From NCBI RefSeq assembly GCF_016862575.1, contig NZ_BONF01000029.1, positions 1 through 64,000 of the forward strand: a stretch of DNA of 64,000 nt. Direction: 5' to 3'. This document shows, one piece after another, positions 33,406-42,272 of the stretch. A program made the translations under genes and the position numbers. The DNA is from Catellatospora bangladeshensis. Its GTDB lineage: Bacteria > Actinomycetota > Actinomycetes > Mycobacteriales > Micromonosporaceae. The first letter of the stretch is position 1, and the number at the start of each line of letters is the position of its first letter. The notes under the pieces were generated by a model. That model was not told the DNA's origin, did not search any database, and saw only the letters and a program-made list of their open reading frames with translations.

Positions 33406-36400
33406 CAGTACTCCACCTCCTGGGTACGGCGGCGGATCACGGTGATCTCGTCGCGCTGGCTGCCGATCGGGCCGTAGTAGTTGAAGGCGTACGTGAACTG
33501 GGCGTGGCCGCCCGCCAGGTGGGTGGGCTTGACCAGCAGCCGGGTCATCGAGTTGTGGTAGCCGCCGCGGCGGCCGCTGCCCTCGGCCTTGGGCACGTTC
33601 ACGGTGCGCTCGGGCGAGTGGTACTGGAACACGGTGCCCTGCGGCATACGGTGGCTGACCACGGCGCGGGCCACCACGACGCCGTTGCGGTTGTGCGCCT
33701 CGATCCAGTCGTTGTCCCGGGCGCCGATCGTGGCGGCGTCCTCGACGCTCATCCAGATCACCGGCCCGCCCCGGGACAGCGCCAGCATCAGCTCGTTGTC
33801 GTGGTACATCGAGTGGATCGACCACTTGGCGTGCGGCGTGAGGAACCGCACCGTCACCCCGCCGTCGACCAGCTCGCCGGGCTTGCCGAAGTGCCGCGCC
33901 ATGTTCAGCGGGGGCCGGAACGCGGGCAGCTGCTCCCCCAGCTCGGCGACCCAGTCGTGCTCGGCGAAGAAGTGCTGCCGGCCGGTGATGGTGTGCCACG
34001 GCTTGAGGCGCTCGACGTTGAGCGTGAACGGCGAGTAGCGGCGGCCACCCTTCTCCGACCCGGACCACTCCGGGCTGGTGAAGACCGGCTGGGGTCCCCG
34101 CTGGGTGTCGGGGTACGTGATCCGGTCGTGCTCGTGCCCGGCGATGAGGTCCGCGAACGGCTGCCCGGTCCGCTTCTCCAGCGCCGCGAAGCCCGCGGCC
34201 GCGACGCTGCCGTTGGTGGTGCCGGAGAGCGCCAGGATCGCCTCGCACATCCGGTCGGCGGTGGCCAGCGACGGCCGTCCCGCGAACGGCCCCTCGGTCA
34301 CCACCCCGTTCTGGTGCCGCAGGTACTCGATCTCGGCGGTGACGTCGACGGTGATCGCCTTGGTGGTGGTCCCGAGCGTGTCCAGCAGCGGGCCGACCGC
34401 GCGCATCTTGGCGCCGATCAGGGTGTAGTCGCGCTCGATCTCGATCAGCTTCGGCATGGTCAGCCCGGGGACCGGCTCGCACTCCCCGGCCTTCCAGTCG
34501 CGCACCCGGCCGCCGGGCGTCGCCAGCTCGTCGGGAGTGTCGTGCTGCAGCGGCGCGGCCAGCACGTCGCGGCGTACGCCCAGGTGGGTGGCGGCCAGCT
34601 CGCTGAACCTGTCGGCGAGGGCCAGGAACGTGTCGTAGTCGGTGTGCACGTCGCCGGGCGGTTCGACGGCCGGGCTGAACGCGTGCACGAACGGGTGCAT
34701 GTCGGTGGTCGAGATGTCGTGCTTCTCGTACCAGGTCGCGGCGGGCAGGACCAGGTCGGCGTGCAGGCCGGTGTTGGTCATCCGGAAGTCGATCGCGGTG
34801 AGCAGGTCGAGCTTTCCGGTGGGGGCCTCCTCGCGCCATACCACGTCGCGGGGCCGGTGGCCGGGGTCGCACTCCTGCGCGCCCGCGGCCGAGTCGACGC
34901 CGAGCAGGTGCCGCATGAAGTACTCGTTGCCCTTGCCGGACGAGCCGAGCAGGTTGGCCCGCCACAGGGTCAGGCAGCGGGGGAAGTTCGCCGGGTCGTC
35001 CGGGTCCTCGGCCACCGCCTTGAGCCGGCCCGCCTTGAGCTCGGCCACGATGTGCTCGGCGACGCCGCGCCCGGCCGCCGCGGCCTCGTCGGTCAGGTCG
35101 AGGGGGTTGCGGTTGAACGCCGGGTGGCCGGGGCTCCAGCCCATGCGCTGGGCGGCGGCGACCGTGTCGGCGAACGCCATGCCCGCGAACCGGCCGGTGC
35201 CCAGCGGCGACGACAGCTCGTCGGCCGGGACGCGCTCGTAGCGCCACTGGTCGGTGTGCAGATACCAGAACGGGGTGCTGGCCTGGTGGCGCATCGGCCG
35301 CTGCCAGTCGAACGCGAACGACAGGTGCTGCTGGCCGGTGACCGGGCGGGCCTTCTCCTGGCCGACGTAGTGGGCCCAGCCGCCGCCGTTGACGCCCTGG
35401 CAGCCGGTCAGCGTGACCAGCGCGATGAACGCCCGGTAGGTCATGTCGGAGTGGAACCACTGGTTGGCGCCCGCGCCCAGGACGATCAGCGAGCGGCCGT
35501 GGCTGCGCTCGGCGTTGCGGGCGAACTCGCGCCCGATCCGGGCGGCGAGCGTGGCGGGCACCCCGGTGATGCGCTCCTGCCAGGCCGGGGTGTTGGGGGC
35601 GTCCGCGTCGTCGTAGCCGGTGGGCCACTGCCCCGGCAGGTCGCCGCGGCGGACCCCGTACTGCGCCATGAGCAGGTCGAACACGGAGGTCACCAGGTGC
35701 TCGCCGATGCGCGTCACCGGCACGCCGCGGCGGATGAGCGCCCCGCCCTCGGTGTCGCCGACGTCGAACCTGGCCAGGTCGACCTCCACCGACTCGCCGG
35801 TGCGGCCGAGCAGCCCCAGCGCGGGGACGACGTCGCCGAGGTCCAGGTTCCAGCGGCCCTCGCCGGCGTCGCCGTAGCGGAAGCCCAGCGAGCCGTTGGG
35901 CACGACCGGCTCCCCGGTGCGCTCGTCGATGAGCACGGTCTTGTGCTCGCCATCGGCCTCACCCAGGTCCGCTGCGGTCAGGAAGCGGTCGGCCGCCCAG
36001 GCGCCGCCGTCACGGCGGCGCAGCTTCACCAGGAACGGCAGGTCGGTGTAACGGTGCACGTAGTCGGTGAAGTAGGGCACCTGGCGGTCGCGGAAGAACT
36101 CGGTGAGCACGACGTGGCCCATCGCCATCGCCAGCGCGCCGTCGGTGCCAGGGTGCGGGGCGAGCCAGTCGTCGGCGAACTTAACGTTGTCGGCGTAGTC
36201 GGGGCTGACCGCGACCACCTTCGTGCCCTTGTAGCGCGCCTCGGCCAGGAAGTGCGCGTCCGGGGTGCGGGTCACCGGGATGTTGGAGCCCCACATCATC
36301 AGGTAGGTCGCGTTCCACCAGTCGCCGGCCTCGGGCACGTCGGTCTGGTCGCCCCACACCTGCGGGGAGGCGATCGGCAGGTCGGCGTACCAGTCGTAGA

Positions 36401-37103
36401 AGCTGAGCAGGGTGCCGCCGAGCAGCGCGTGGTAGCGGGTGCCGGCCGCGAACGAGGCCATCGACATGGCGGGGATCGGGGAGAAGCCGACGACCCGGTC
36501 GGGCCCGTAGGTCTTCGTGGTGTAAACGTGGGCCGCGGCCGCCATGGTGATCGCCTCGTCCCAGGTGGCGCGGACGAAGCCGCCGCGCCCACGCTGGGAC
36601 TTGTAGGCACGGGCCTTCAGCGGGTTCTCCACGATCTCGGCCCACGCCAGCACCGGGTCGCCGAGGCGCTGCCACGCCTCGCGGAACATCTCGGCGAGCA
36701 CGCCGCGGACGTACGGGTGCCGCACCCGCGACGGCGAGTACTCGTACCAGGAGAACGAGGCGCCGCGGGGGCAGCCCCGCGGCTCGTAGTCCGGCGCGTC
36801 CGGCCCCACCTCCGGGTAGTCGGTGGCCTGGTGCTCCCAGGTGATCAGGCCGTCGGTGACGAACACGTTCCACGAGCACGAGCCGGTGCAGTTGACGCCG
36901 TGGGTGGAGCGGACCACGCGGTCGTAGCGCCACCGGTCGCGGTAGAACGACTCCCAGCCGTCGCCGCCGACCTGGTGCAGCGTCCGGCCGTGGTCGCCGA
37001 CGGTCTCCCTGGTCAGGAAGCGGCGCGCGGCCAGCAGCGGCGCGGCGCCGGGCACCTGGTCGGTCGCGGGCGGGTGGGCGTTCGCAGGGCGCTGCGGCGA
37101 CAC
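33405..37103 (-). CDS. narG: Respiratory nitrate reductase alpha subunit (Mo-bis-MGD)
   Basis: A 1,232-residue catalytic subunit, normal length for NarG. The N-terminal [4Fe-4S] ligands are in THGVNCTGSCSW and the later GCPRGAS, with the unusual His first ligand. The substrate/Mo region includes SPQVWGDQTDVPEAGDWW. It reduces nitrate to nitrite with electrons from menaquinol and faces the cytoplasm, having no Tat signal. The start is GTG at 37103 with GAGGAG upstream. A DosR-like box lies 127 bases upstream (37230-37243). Confidence 0.97.
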   Translation of the reverse strand: MSPQRPANAHPPATDQVPGAAPLLAARRFLTRETVGDHGRTLHQVGGDGWESFYRDRWRYDRVVRSTHGVNCTGSCSWNVFVTDGLITWEHQATDYPEVGPDAPDYEPRGCPRGASFSWYEYSPSRVRHPYVRGVLAEMFREAWQRLGDPVLAWAEIVENPLKARAYKSQRGRGGFVRATWDEAITMAAAAHVYTTKTYGPDRVVGFSPIPAMSMASFAAGTRYHALLGGTLLSFYDWYADLPIASPQVWGDQTDVPEAGDWWNATYLMMWGSNIPVTRTPDAHFLAEARYKGTKVVAVSPDYADNVKFADDWLAPHPGTDGALAMAMGHVVLTEFFRDRQVPYFTDYVHRYTDLPFLVKLRRRDGGAWAADRFLTAADLGEADGEHKTVLIDERTGEPVVPNGSLGFRYGDAGEGRWNLDLGDVVPALGLLGRTGESVEVDLARFDVGDTEGGALIRRGVPVTRIGEHLVTSVFDLLMAQYGVRRGDLPGQWPTGYDDADAPNTPAWQERITGVPATLAARIGREFARNAERSHGRSLIVLGAGANQWFHSDMTYRAFIALVTLTGCQGVNGGGWAHYVGQEKARPVTGQQHLSFAFDWQRPMRHQASTPFWYLHTDQWRYERVPADELSSPLGTGRFAGMAFADTVAAAQRMGWSPGHPAFNRNPLDLTDEAAAAGRGVAEHIVAELKAGRLKAVAEDPDDPANFPRCLTLWRANLLGSSGKGNEYFMRHLLGVDSAAGAQECDPGHRPRDVVWREEAPTGKLDLLTAIDFRMTNTGLHADLVLPAATWYEKHDISTTDMHPFVHAFSPAVEPPGDVHTDYDTFLALADRFSELAATHLGVRRDVLAAPLQHDTPDELATPGGRVRDWKAGECEPVPGLTMPKLIEIERDYTLIGAKMRAVGPLLDTLGTTTKAITVDVTAEIEYLRHQNGVVTEGPFAGRPSLATADRMCEAILALSGTTNGSVAAAGFAALEKRTGQPFADLIAGHEHDRITYPDTQRGPQPVFTSPEWSGSEKGGRRYSPFTLNVERLKPWHTITGRQHFFAEHDWVAELGEQLPAFRPPLNMARHFGKPGELVDGGVTVRFLTPHAKWSIHSMYHDNELMLALSRGGPVIWMSVEDAATIGARDNDWIEAHNRNGVVVARAVVSHRMPQGTVFQYHSPERTVNVPKAEGSGRRGGYHNSMTRLLVKPTHLAGGHAQFTYAFNYYGPIGSQRDEITVIRRRTQEVEY

Positions 37104-37229
37104 GGGGGTGCTCCTCGGGCGTCGGGATGCGACGGTGTGGGTCCCGCCGGTGACGCGTGGTGTCGCGGCACGCTTACAGCGTCGGTGAGCGCTGTGTTCC
37201 GGTCAGGAGCCCGCGGTCCCGAGTACGGC

Positions 37230-37243
37230 GGGACCAAAGTCCA
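37230..37243 (-). promoter_or_regulatory. DosR/DevR-like box upstream of narGHJI
   Basis: GGGACCAAAGTCCA (read on the + strand) matches 12 of 14 positions of the core GGGACTWWAGTCCC. Narrow palindromic arms GGAC and GTCC. It lies between narG and the DUF2249 gene terminator. Confidence 0.55.
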
Positions 37244-37282
37244 TACCTCCGCCGGATAGCTGCGGCCCGGTGGGCAGCGTGC

Positions 37283-37313
37283 GGCCCCGGCCTCGGTGGG
37301 CGAGGCCGGGGCC
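37283..37313 (-). terminator. Terminator hairpin of the DUF2249 gene
   Basis: Perfect 13-bp arms (37283-37295 and 37301-37313) with a 5-base loop, 13 bases beyond the stop. Confidence 0.8.
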
Positions 37314-37325
37314 GGGGCGGGCCGT

Positions 37326-37682
37326 TCAGGCGGCTGAGGTGCGGCTCAGGCGCAACTGCCAGACGTCCGGTCCCTCCTGCAGCCACTGCGTCGCGAACCG
37401 GCCCGCGTAGCGCTGTTCGATCTCCGCCAGCAGCGGAAGCGGCGCGTGCGGGGCGACCAGCACGAGCCCGCCCGCGCCGGGCAGGGCGTCCAGCGCCGCC
37501 AGCACCCGGGCGTGCCGCTGGCCGTGCGGCACCTCGCGGACGTCGATCCGCGGGTCGAGGCTCAGCACCGGCGCCGAGGCGTCCGCGCTGCCGGGGGCGT
37601 CTCCGCCGCAGCCGCAGCCTCCACCGCCGCAGCCGCCGGCGGCGGGCTGTGCGGCCGCGGCCGCTTGATCGGGTTGTGACAT
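37326..37682 (-). CDS. DUF2249-domain protein with Gly/Cys-rich N-terminus
   Basis: A 118-residue protein. The C-terminal 80 residues form a DUF2249 (TusA-like) domain: LDPRIDVREVPHGQRHARVLAALDAL, quoted here only in part as LDPRIDVREVPHGQRHARVL. The N-terminus has an Ala/Gln stretch then GGCGGGGCGCGG, with three Cys that could bind metal or Fe-S. DUF2249 proteins cluster with nitrate, nitrite and NO metabolism genes, but their role is not known. It is divergent from an HTH regulator over a palindromic region. Confidence 0.8.
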   Translation of the reverse strand: MSQPDQAAAAAQPAAGGCGGGGCGCGGDAPGSADASAPVLSLDPRIDVREVPHGQRHARVLAALDALPGAGGLVLVAPHAPLPLLAEIEQRYAGRFATQWLQEGPDVWQLRLSRTSAA

Positions 37683-37701
37683 GAGACCCTCCTCATGGTT
37701 T

Positions 37702-37726
37702 TGACGTCATGTGACGTTATAACGTC
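37702..37726. promoter_or_regulatory. Two adjacent palindromes between the DUF2249 and HTH regulator genes
   Basis: TGACGTCA (37702-37709) and GACGTTATAACGTC (37713-37726) are both perfect palindromes sharing the ACGT core. They fill the 51-base gap between divergent starts. The likely binder is the regulator encoded beside them. Confidence 0.65.
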
Positions 37727-37733
37727 TAACACC

Positions 37734-38444
37734 GTGGAAACCTTCGGCAAAGGCCCGGTCGGCGAGACGATCGACACTCCGCAGCACCGGGCGCTGGGCT
37801 CCGACAGCCGGGCGGCGATCCTGCGCCTGGTGCGTGCCGCCGGCGGCGGGCTGACCGCCGCGGAAGTGGCGGCCGACACCGGCCAGCACCCATCGACGAT
37901 CCGGGCCCATCTGGACCGGCTGGTCGAGGCGGGGCTGCTGGTCCGGGCCCGCGCCAGCGGCGGGCTGCCCGGCCGCCCCGCCTGGCGCTACCGGGCGACC
38001 GCCGCCGACCCTGCCCCGGCGCCGTACCGGTCGCTGGCGGCCGCGTTGCTGCAGCACCTGCCGCGCGGCGACGGCGACGTCCGCCCGGCCGCAGCCCAGG
38101 TCGGCCAGGACTGGGGCAGGCAGCTCGCGCGCGGCGTCGCGCCGCAGGACGACCCCGTCGACACGGTGACCGCGGTGCTGGACGGCCTCGGCTTCAGCCC
38201 GCGCCGCCAGCCCGCCGGCCCGCAGGCCGCTTCGGTGGAGGTGCACCTGCACACCTGCCCGTTCCTGGAGCTGGTGGGGCAGAACCCGGACGCGATGTGC
38301 GGTCTGCACGCCGGGGTGGTGCGCGGTGTCCTGGAGAGCCAGGGCGCGCCCGGCGAGGGCACGGTCCTGGAGCCGTTCGGCGCGCCGGGCGCGTGCGTGG
38401 TGCACCTGCCGGTGCTCGCGCGGCGGGCAGCGGACGCGCCGTGA
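37734..38444 (+). CDS. HTH transcriptional regulator with conserved cysteines (COG2345/SufR-like)
   Basis: A protein of 236 residues if started at the GTG at 37734; an ATG at 37695 would place coding DNA over the palindromes. The winged HTH lies near residues 15-85 (GLTAAEVAADTGQHPSTIRA). The C-terminal half has HTCPFLELVGQNPDAMC and a third Cys in GAPGACVVHLP, spaced as in Fe-S sensing regulators of this group. It may sense NO, oxygen or iron and control the DUF2249 gene and its own operon. Its stop overlaps the next gene (GTGA). Confidence 0.82.
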   Translation: METFGKGPVGETIDTPQHRALGSDSRAAILRLVRAAGGGLTAAEVAADTGQHPSTIRAHLDRLVEAGLLVRARASGGLPGRPAWRYRATAADPAPAPYRSLAAALLQHLPRGDGDVRPAAAQVGQDWGRQLARGVAPQDDPVDTVTAVLDGLGFSPRRQPAGPQAASVEVHLHTCPFLELVGQNPDAMCGLHAGVVRGVLESQGAPGEGTVLEPFGAPGACVVHLPVLARRAADAP

Positions 38445-39568
38445 CCGCCCGGCCGGCTGTCGGCTGGCGGCTGCCCGCGCTGGCCGCGGCGGGGCTGTGC
38501 CTGGCCGGCGGCCTGTACGCGGCGCTGCTGCTGCTCGGCACACCGGTGCCGGCGCCCCCGGCCGCCGTGGAGACGGTGCACGGGCCGGTAATGGTGTTCG
38601 GCGTCGTCGGCACCCTGGTCGCGCTCGAGCGCGCGGTAGCCCTGGGCCGCCCGTGGGCGCTGCTGGCACCGGCCTGCTCCGGCGCGGGTGGGCTGGTGCT
38701 CCTGGCGGCCGGGCCGGGTCAGCCGGGGATGTTCCTGCTGATGCTCGCAGCGGTGGTCCTACTCGGCGTCTACCGTGCGCTGTGGGCGCGGCAGCAGTCC
38801 GTGGCGCTGCTGGCCCAGGGCCTCGGCGCCTTCGCGTGGTACGCCGCCGCGCTGCTGTCGCTGGCCGGCTTCCCGGTCGCCGACACGGTCGGCTGGATGA
38901 CGGTCTTCGTCGTCGCCACGATCGCCGGGGAACGCCTCGAACTGGCCCACGTCGGGCTCACCGCACCGCACGCCGAGCCGTGGTTCCTGGCCGCGCTGAC
39001 CGGCCTGACCGTGACCGCCGCCGCCGCGACCGTGTGGCCCGAGGCGGGCACCCGGCTCTTCGGGCTCGCGCTGCTGGCGATGACCGCCTGGCTGGCCGTG
39101 CACGACGTCGCCCGGCGCACCATCCGCGGCGCCCGGCTGCCCCGCTACATCGCCGCCGGGCTGCTCGCCGGATACGGCTGGCTGGCCCTGTCCGGCCTGC
39201 TCTGGGCCGGCGGCGGACCGGCCGGTGGCGGCGCCCGCTACGACGCCCTGCTGCACGGGGTCTTCCTCGGTTTCACCGTCTCCATGATCTTCGTGCACGC
39301 GCCGGTGATCCTGCCCGCGGTGCTGCGCAGGCCGCTGCCGTACCACCCGGTGCTGTACGCGCCGCTCGCCCTGCTGCACGGGTCTCTACTGGTCCGGATC
39401 GGGCTGGGTGACGCCGCCGGGCTGGCGGCCGCGTGGCGCTGGGCGGGCGTCGTGAACGTCGTCGCGGTGCTTGCCTTCGCCGCCTGCGCGGTCACCCTGT
39501 CGCTCACCCGGGGGCGCCGCTCCTTCCCGCAGCGGACATCGCCTCCTGCCGCGCCGGTGCCGTCATGA
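38441..39568 (+). CDS. NnrS-like polytopic membrane protein
   Basis: A 375-residue membrane protein with about 12 TM helices. The start GTG overlaps the regulator stop. Conserved-looking His positions in TM segments (VETVHGPVMVFGVVGTLVAL and LLHGVFLGFTVSMIFVHAPV) resemble NnrS, a heme/copper membrane protein that helps cells tolerate NO. It lies in a chain of overlapping genes running regulator, this gene, a second membrane protein and nirK. I cannot separate NnrS proper from a related family by eye. Confidence 0.7.
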   Translation: MTARPAVGWRLPALAAAGLCLAGGLYAALLLLGTPVPAPPAAVETVHGPVMVFGVVGTLVALERAVALGRPWALLAPACSGAGGLVLLAAGPGQPGMFLLMLAAVVLLGVYRALWARQQSVALLAQGLGAFAWYAAALLSLAGFPVADTVGWMTVFVVATIAGERLELAHVGLTAPHAEPWFLAALTGLTVTAAAATVWPEAGTRLFGLALLAMTAWLAVHDVARRTIRGARLPRYIAAGLLAGYGWLALSGLLWAGGGPAGGGARYDALLHGVFLGFTVSMIFVHAPVILPAVLRRPLPYHPVLYAPLALLHGSLLVRIGLGDAAGLAAAWRWAGVVNVVAVLAFAACAVTLSLTRGRRSFPQRTSPPAAPVPS

Positions 39569-40860
39569 CCGGCGAGCCCCGCCTCAAGTGCCCGGAATCG
39601 GCCGCGCCCGAGCCGCCGGCCCGCCCGCCCCTGTCCGCACCACCTGCTGAGATCGGCAGGCCGCAGGCCCGCACCTCGGGCCGCGCCGGGTGGCACCGCC
39701 GCGCCGGGCTGCTGCCGGTGGCCTACCTCTCCGCGCTCGTCGCGATCGGGTTCACCCACCCGTTCCTGCCGGGCTGGCGCTGGCTAGCCATTCACCTGCT
39801 GCTGCTCGGCGCGGCCGGCAACGCGATCGTGGTGTGGAGCGCCCACTTCGCCGCCGCCGTGCTCCGGGTACCCGCCCCGGCTCATCGCCGGGGCGAGGCG
39901 GCCCTTCTGGCGCTGCTGAACATCGGCGTCGCCGCAGTGCTCACCGGCGGCGGCGGGGACCGGCCGTGGCTCGGCGTGGCCGGAGCGGCGGCGGTGTTCG
40001 CCGCCATCGTCTGGCACCTGTTCCGGCTGGCCACGTGGGCGCGCGCCGCGCTGCCCGCCCGCTTCGCGATCACCGTGCGTTACTACGTGTCCGCCGCGGC
40101 GGCGCTGCTGGCCGGCATCCCGGCCGGCGCGTGGATGCTCGTCGTGGACGACGCCGGCCGCCCCCGGCTGCTGCTCTTCCACGCCCACGTCAACCTGCTC
40201 GGCTGGATCATGCTGACCGTCCTCGGCACGGTGTTGACGCTCTGGCCGACGGTGCTGCGCACCCGGATGGCCGACGGCGCGGTCGCCGCGGCCCGCACGG
40301 CGCTGCCGCTGACACTCGCCGGGCTGGCGCTGCTCGCCACCGGGCTGTTGACCTGGTGGACGGCCGTCACCGTGGCCGGGCTCGCCGTCTTCGCCGCCGC
40401 CATCGTGATCACCGCCGTACCGGCGGTGCGGGCGGCGCGGCACCGGCCGCCCGAGTCGTTCGCCGCCTGGTCGATCGCGGCGGCCGCCGGGTGGCTGCTG
40501 GTCGCGCTCGGCGTCGACGCGTACACCGTGCTGGTCTCGCCCGGCGCGCCCGAGGCCGCCGGACGCTTCGGCGATGTACTGACCCCGCTGCTGGTCGGCT
40601 CGGTCGCGCAGGTCCTGATCGGCGCGTTGTCCTACCTGCTGCCGATGGCGCTGGGCGGCGGCCCGGCCGCGGTCCGCGAGCGCACGGCGCTGTTCGAGCG
40701 GCACGCGGCGCAGCGGGTGGCCATGGCCAACGCCGCGCTGCTGGTGTTCCTGCTGCCGGTGGGCGCTTACGTCCGGATCACCACGTCCCTGCTCCTGCTG
40801 GCCGCGTTGCTGCGGTTCCTGTGGCCCGCGGTCCGCGTACTGCTGTCCGCTCGGAGGTAG
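39565..40860 (+). CDS. Polytopic membrane protein, partner of NirK (split form)
   Basis: A 431-residue membrane protein with about 12 TM helices, joined to the previous gene by ATGA and followed four bases later by nirK. A segment HAHVNLLGWIMLTVLGTVLT resembles heme-copper-oxidase-like or NorB-like helices (HxHxNxxGW). It is clearly alike to the N-terminal half of the fused NirK protein encoded at 48293-50857, which has AHAHLNIGGWVLLTVVGTLF at the same place. It may deliver electrons or copper to NirK or handle NO. The function is not established. Confidence 0.72.
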   Translation: MTGEPRLKCPESAAPEPPARPPLSAPPAEIGRPQARTSGRAGWHRRAGLLPVAYLSALVAIGFTHPFLPGWRWLAIHLLLLGAAGNAIVVWSAHFAAAVLRVPAPAHRRGEAALLALLNIGVAAVLTGGGGDRPWLGVAGAAAVFAAIVWHLFRLATWARAALPARFAITVRYYVSAAAALLAGIPAGAWMLVVDDAGRPRLLLFHAHVNLLGWIMLTVLGTVLTLWPTVLRTRMADGAVAAARTALPLTLAGLALLATGLLTWWTAVTVAGLAVFAAAIVITAVPAVRAARHRPPESFAAWSIAAAAGWLLVALGVDAYTVLVSPGAPEAAGRFGDVLTPLLVGSVAQVLIGALSYLLPMALGGGPAAVRERTALFERHAAQRVAMANAALLVFLLPVGAYVRITTSLLLLAALLRFLWPAVRVLLSARR

Positions 40861-40864
40861 CCCC

Positions 40865-42271
40865 GTGTCCGTACCCGCAACCGGCGCTCCGAAACCCGGA
40901 TCGTCCCCCCTCGCCCCACCGGCCGCGCCGGCCGCGCCGCGGCCGCTCGGCGGGTTCGCGGCCGGGCTCGCACTGGTCCTGCTCGCCGTGCTCGTCGGCG
41001 TGGTCGCCGAACGCGCGAGCGGCGGCTCTTCGAGTGCGGTACCCGCGGCCGCCACCATGGCCGCGCCCACCGGGCGCACGACCACGGTCGCGGTGACCGC
41101 CGAGGGCATGCGCTTCCAGCCCTCGCAGATCACCGTCCCGGCCGGCGATCGGCTGATCATCGAACTGAGCAACCACGACACCCGCCGTCACGACCTCGTC
41201 CTGGCCACCGGTGCCAAGAGCGGCGCGGTCGGCGCGGGCGGCACGGTCCGCTTCGACGCCGGAGTGATCTCCGGGCCGGTGTCCGGCTGGTGCTCGCTGC
41301 CCGGACACCGGCAGGCCGGGATGACGCTGTCCATCAGCACCGGCGCCCACCCCGGTGGCCACGCGGCCCCCACCGCCGCCGCGAGCCCGCAGGCGGCGCG
41401 GATCGACTTCATGGCCGCGCCCGGGCCCGGATTCCAGGCTCACGACGCCACGGCGCCCGTGCCGCCGACCGGGCGGGTGCACCGGCTGGACCTGCGGGTA
41501 CAGGAGGTGCAGCGCGAGGTGGCGCCCGGCGTCCGGCAGCAGCTGTGGACGTTCAACGGGACCGCGCCCGGGCCGGTGCTGCGGGGTCGGGTCGGTGACA
41601 CCTTCGAGATCACGCTGAGCAACGACGGCAGCGTCGACCACGGCGTCGACTTCCACGCCGGAGCCCTGGCCCCGGACGGCCCGATGCGGCCGATCGAACC
41701 CGGCGAGCGGCTGACCTACCGGTTCACCGCCACCAAGGCCGGCATCTGGATGTACCACTGCTCGACGATGCCGATGCTGCTGCACATCGGCAACGGCATG
41801 TACGGCGCCGTCATCATCGACCCGCCCGGCCTGGCCCCGGTGGACCGCGAGTACGTCCTGGTGCAGTCCGAGCTCTACCTCGGCCCTCCGGACGAGCCCG
41901 GCGACCTGGCCAAGATGCAGGCCGAACGTCCCGACGCGGTGGTGTTCAACGGCCATGCCACCCAGTACGCCCACCACGCGCTCACCGCCCGCGCCGGGGA
42001 CCGGGTGCGTTTCTGGGTGCTCGACGCCGGACCCAGCCGCAGCTCGTCGTTCCACGTCGTCGGCGGCCAGTTCGACACCGTCTACGCCGAGGGCCGCTGG
42101 CTGCTGCGCCCGGCCGACCCGGGCGGGGCGCAGGTGCTGCAGCTGCACCCGGCCGGGGGCGGGTTCGTGGAGACGGTGCTGCCGGAGGCCGGGCACTACC
42201 CGTTCGTCAGCCACGCCATGGTCGACGCCGAACGCGGCGCCCGCGGCGTCATCGAGGTGAGCGCGCGTTGA
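40865..42271 (+). CDS. nirK: Copper nitrite reductase with extra N-terminal cupredoxin domain
   Basis: A 468-residue protein anchored by a TM helix (about 29-49). An N-terminal cupredoxin (70-158) has type-1 ligands H109, C143, H148 and M153 (WCSLPGHRQAGM). The two-domain CuNIR part follows: type-1 Cu ligands H259, C299, H307, M312 (MYHCSTMPMLLHIGNGM) and type-2 ligands H264, H298, H397, with catalytic Asp262 (VDFHAG). It reduces nitrite to NO. The extra domain probably feeds electrons. Its last codon and stop form TTGA, where the non-coding element begins. Confidence 0.9.
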   Translation: MSVPATGAPKPGSSPLAPPAAPAAPRPLGGFAAGLALVLLAVLVGVVAERASGGSSSAVPAAATMAAPTGRTTTVAVTAEGMRFQPSQITVPAGDRLIIELSNHDTRRHDLVLATGAKSGAVGAGGTVRFDAGVISGPVSGWCSLPGHRQAGMTLSISTGAHPGGHAAPTAAASPQAARIDFMAAPGPGFQAHDATAPVPPTGRVHRLDLRVQEVQREVAPGVRQQLWTFNGTAPGPVLRGRVGDTFEITLSNDGSVDHGVDFHAGALAPDGPMRPIEPGERLTYRFTATKAGIWMYHCSTMPMLLHIGNGMYGAVIIDPPGLAPVDREYVLVQSELYLGPPDEPGDLAKMQAERPDAVVFNGHATQYAHHALTARAGDRVRFWVLDAGPSRSSSFHVVGGQFDTVYAEGRWLLRPADPGGAQVLQLHPAGGGFVETVLPEAGHYPFVSHAMVDAERGARGVIEVSAR

Positions 42272-42272
42272 C

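Noticed and set aside
31783-35628. A 1,281-codon reverse frame running through narG and narH
   Set aside because: Its second part is narH in frame, but the first 740 codons read narG in the wrong frame; narH's own start at 33405 fits better.
37111-37150. A further DosR-like site nearer narG (GTGGGTCCC region)
   Set aside because: Only a half-site; the site at 37230-37243 is much better.
33504-37259. A 1,251-codon open frame antisense to narG
   Set aside because: The narG frame on the other strand is unmistakable, and the antisense product is Arg/Gly/Val-rich with no domain; it is a GC-bias shadow.
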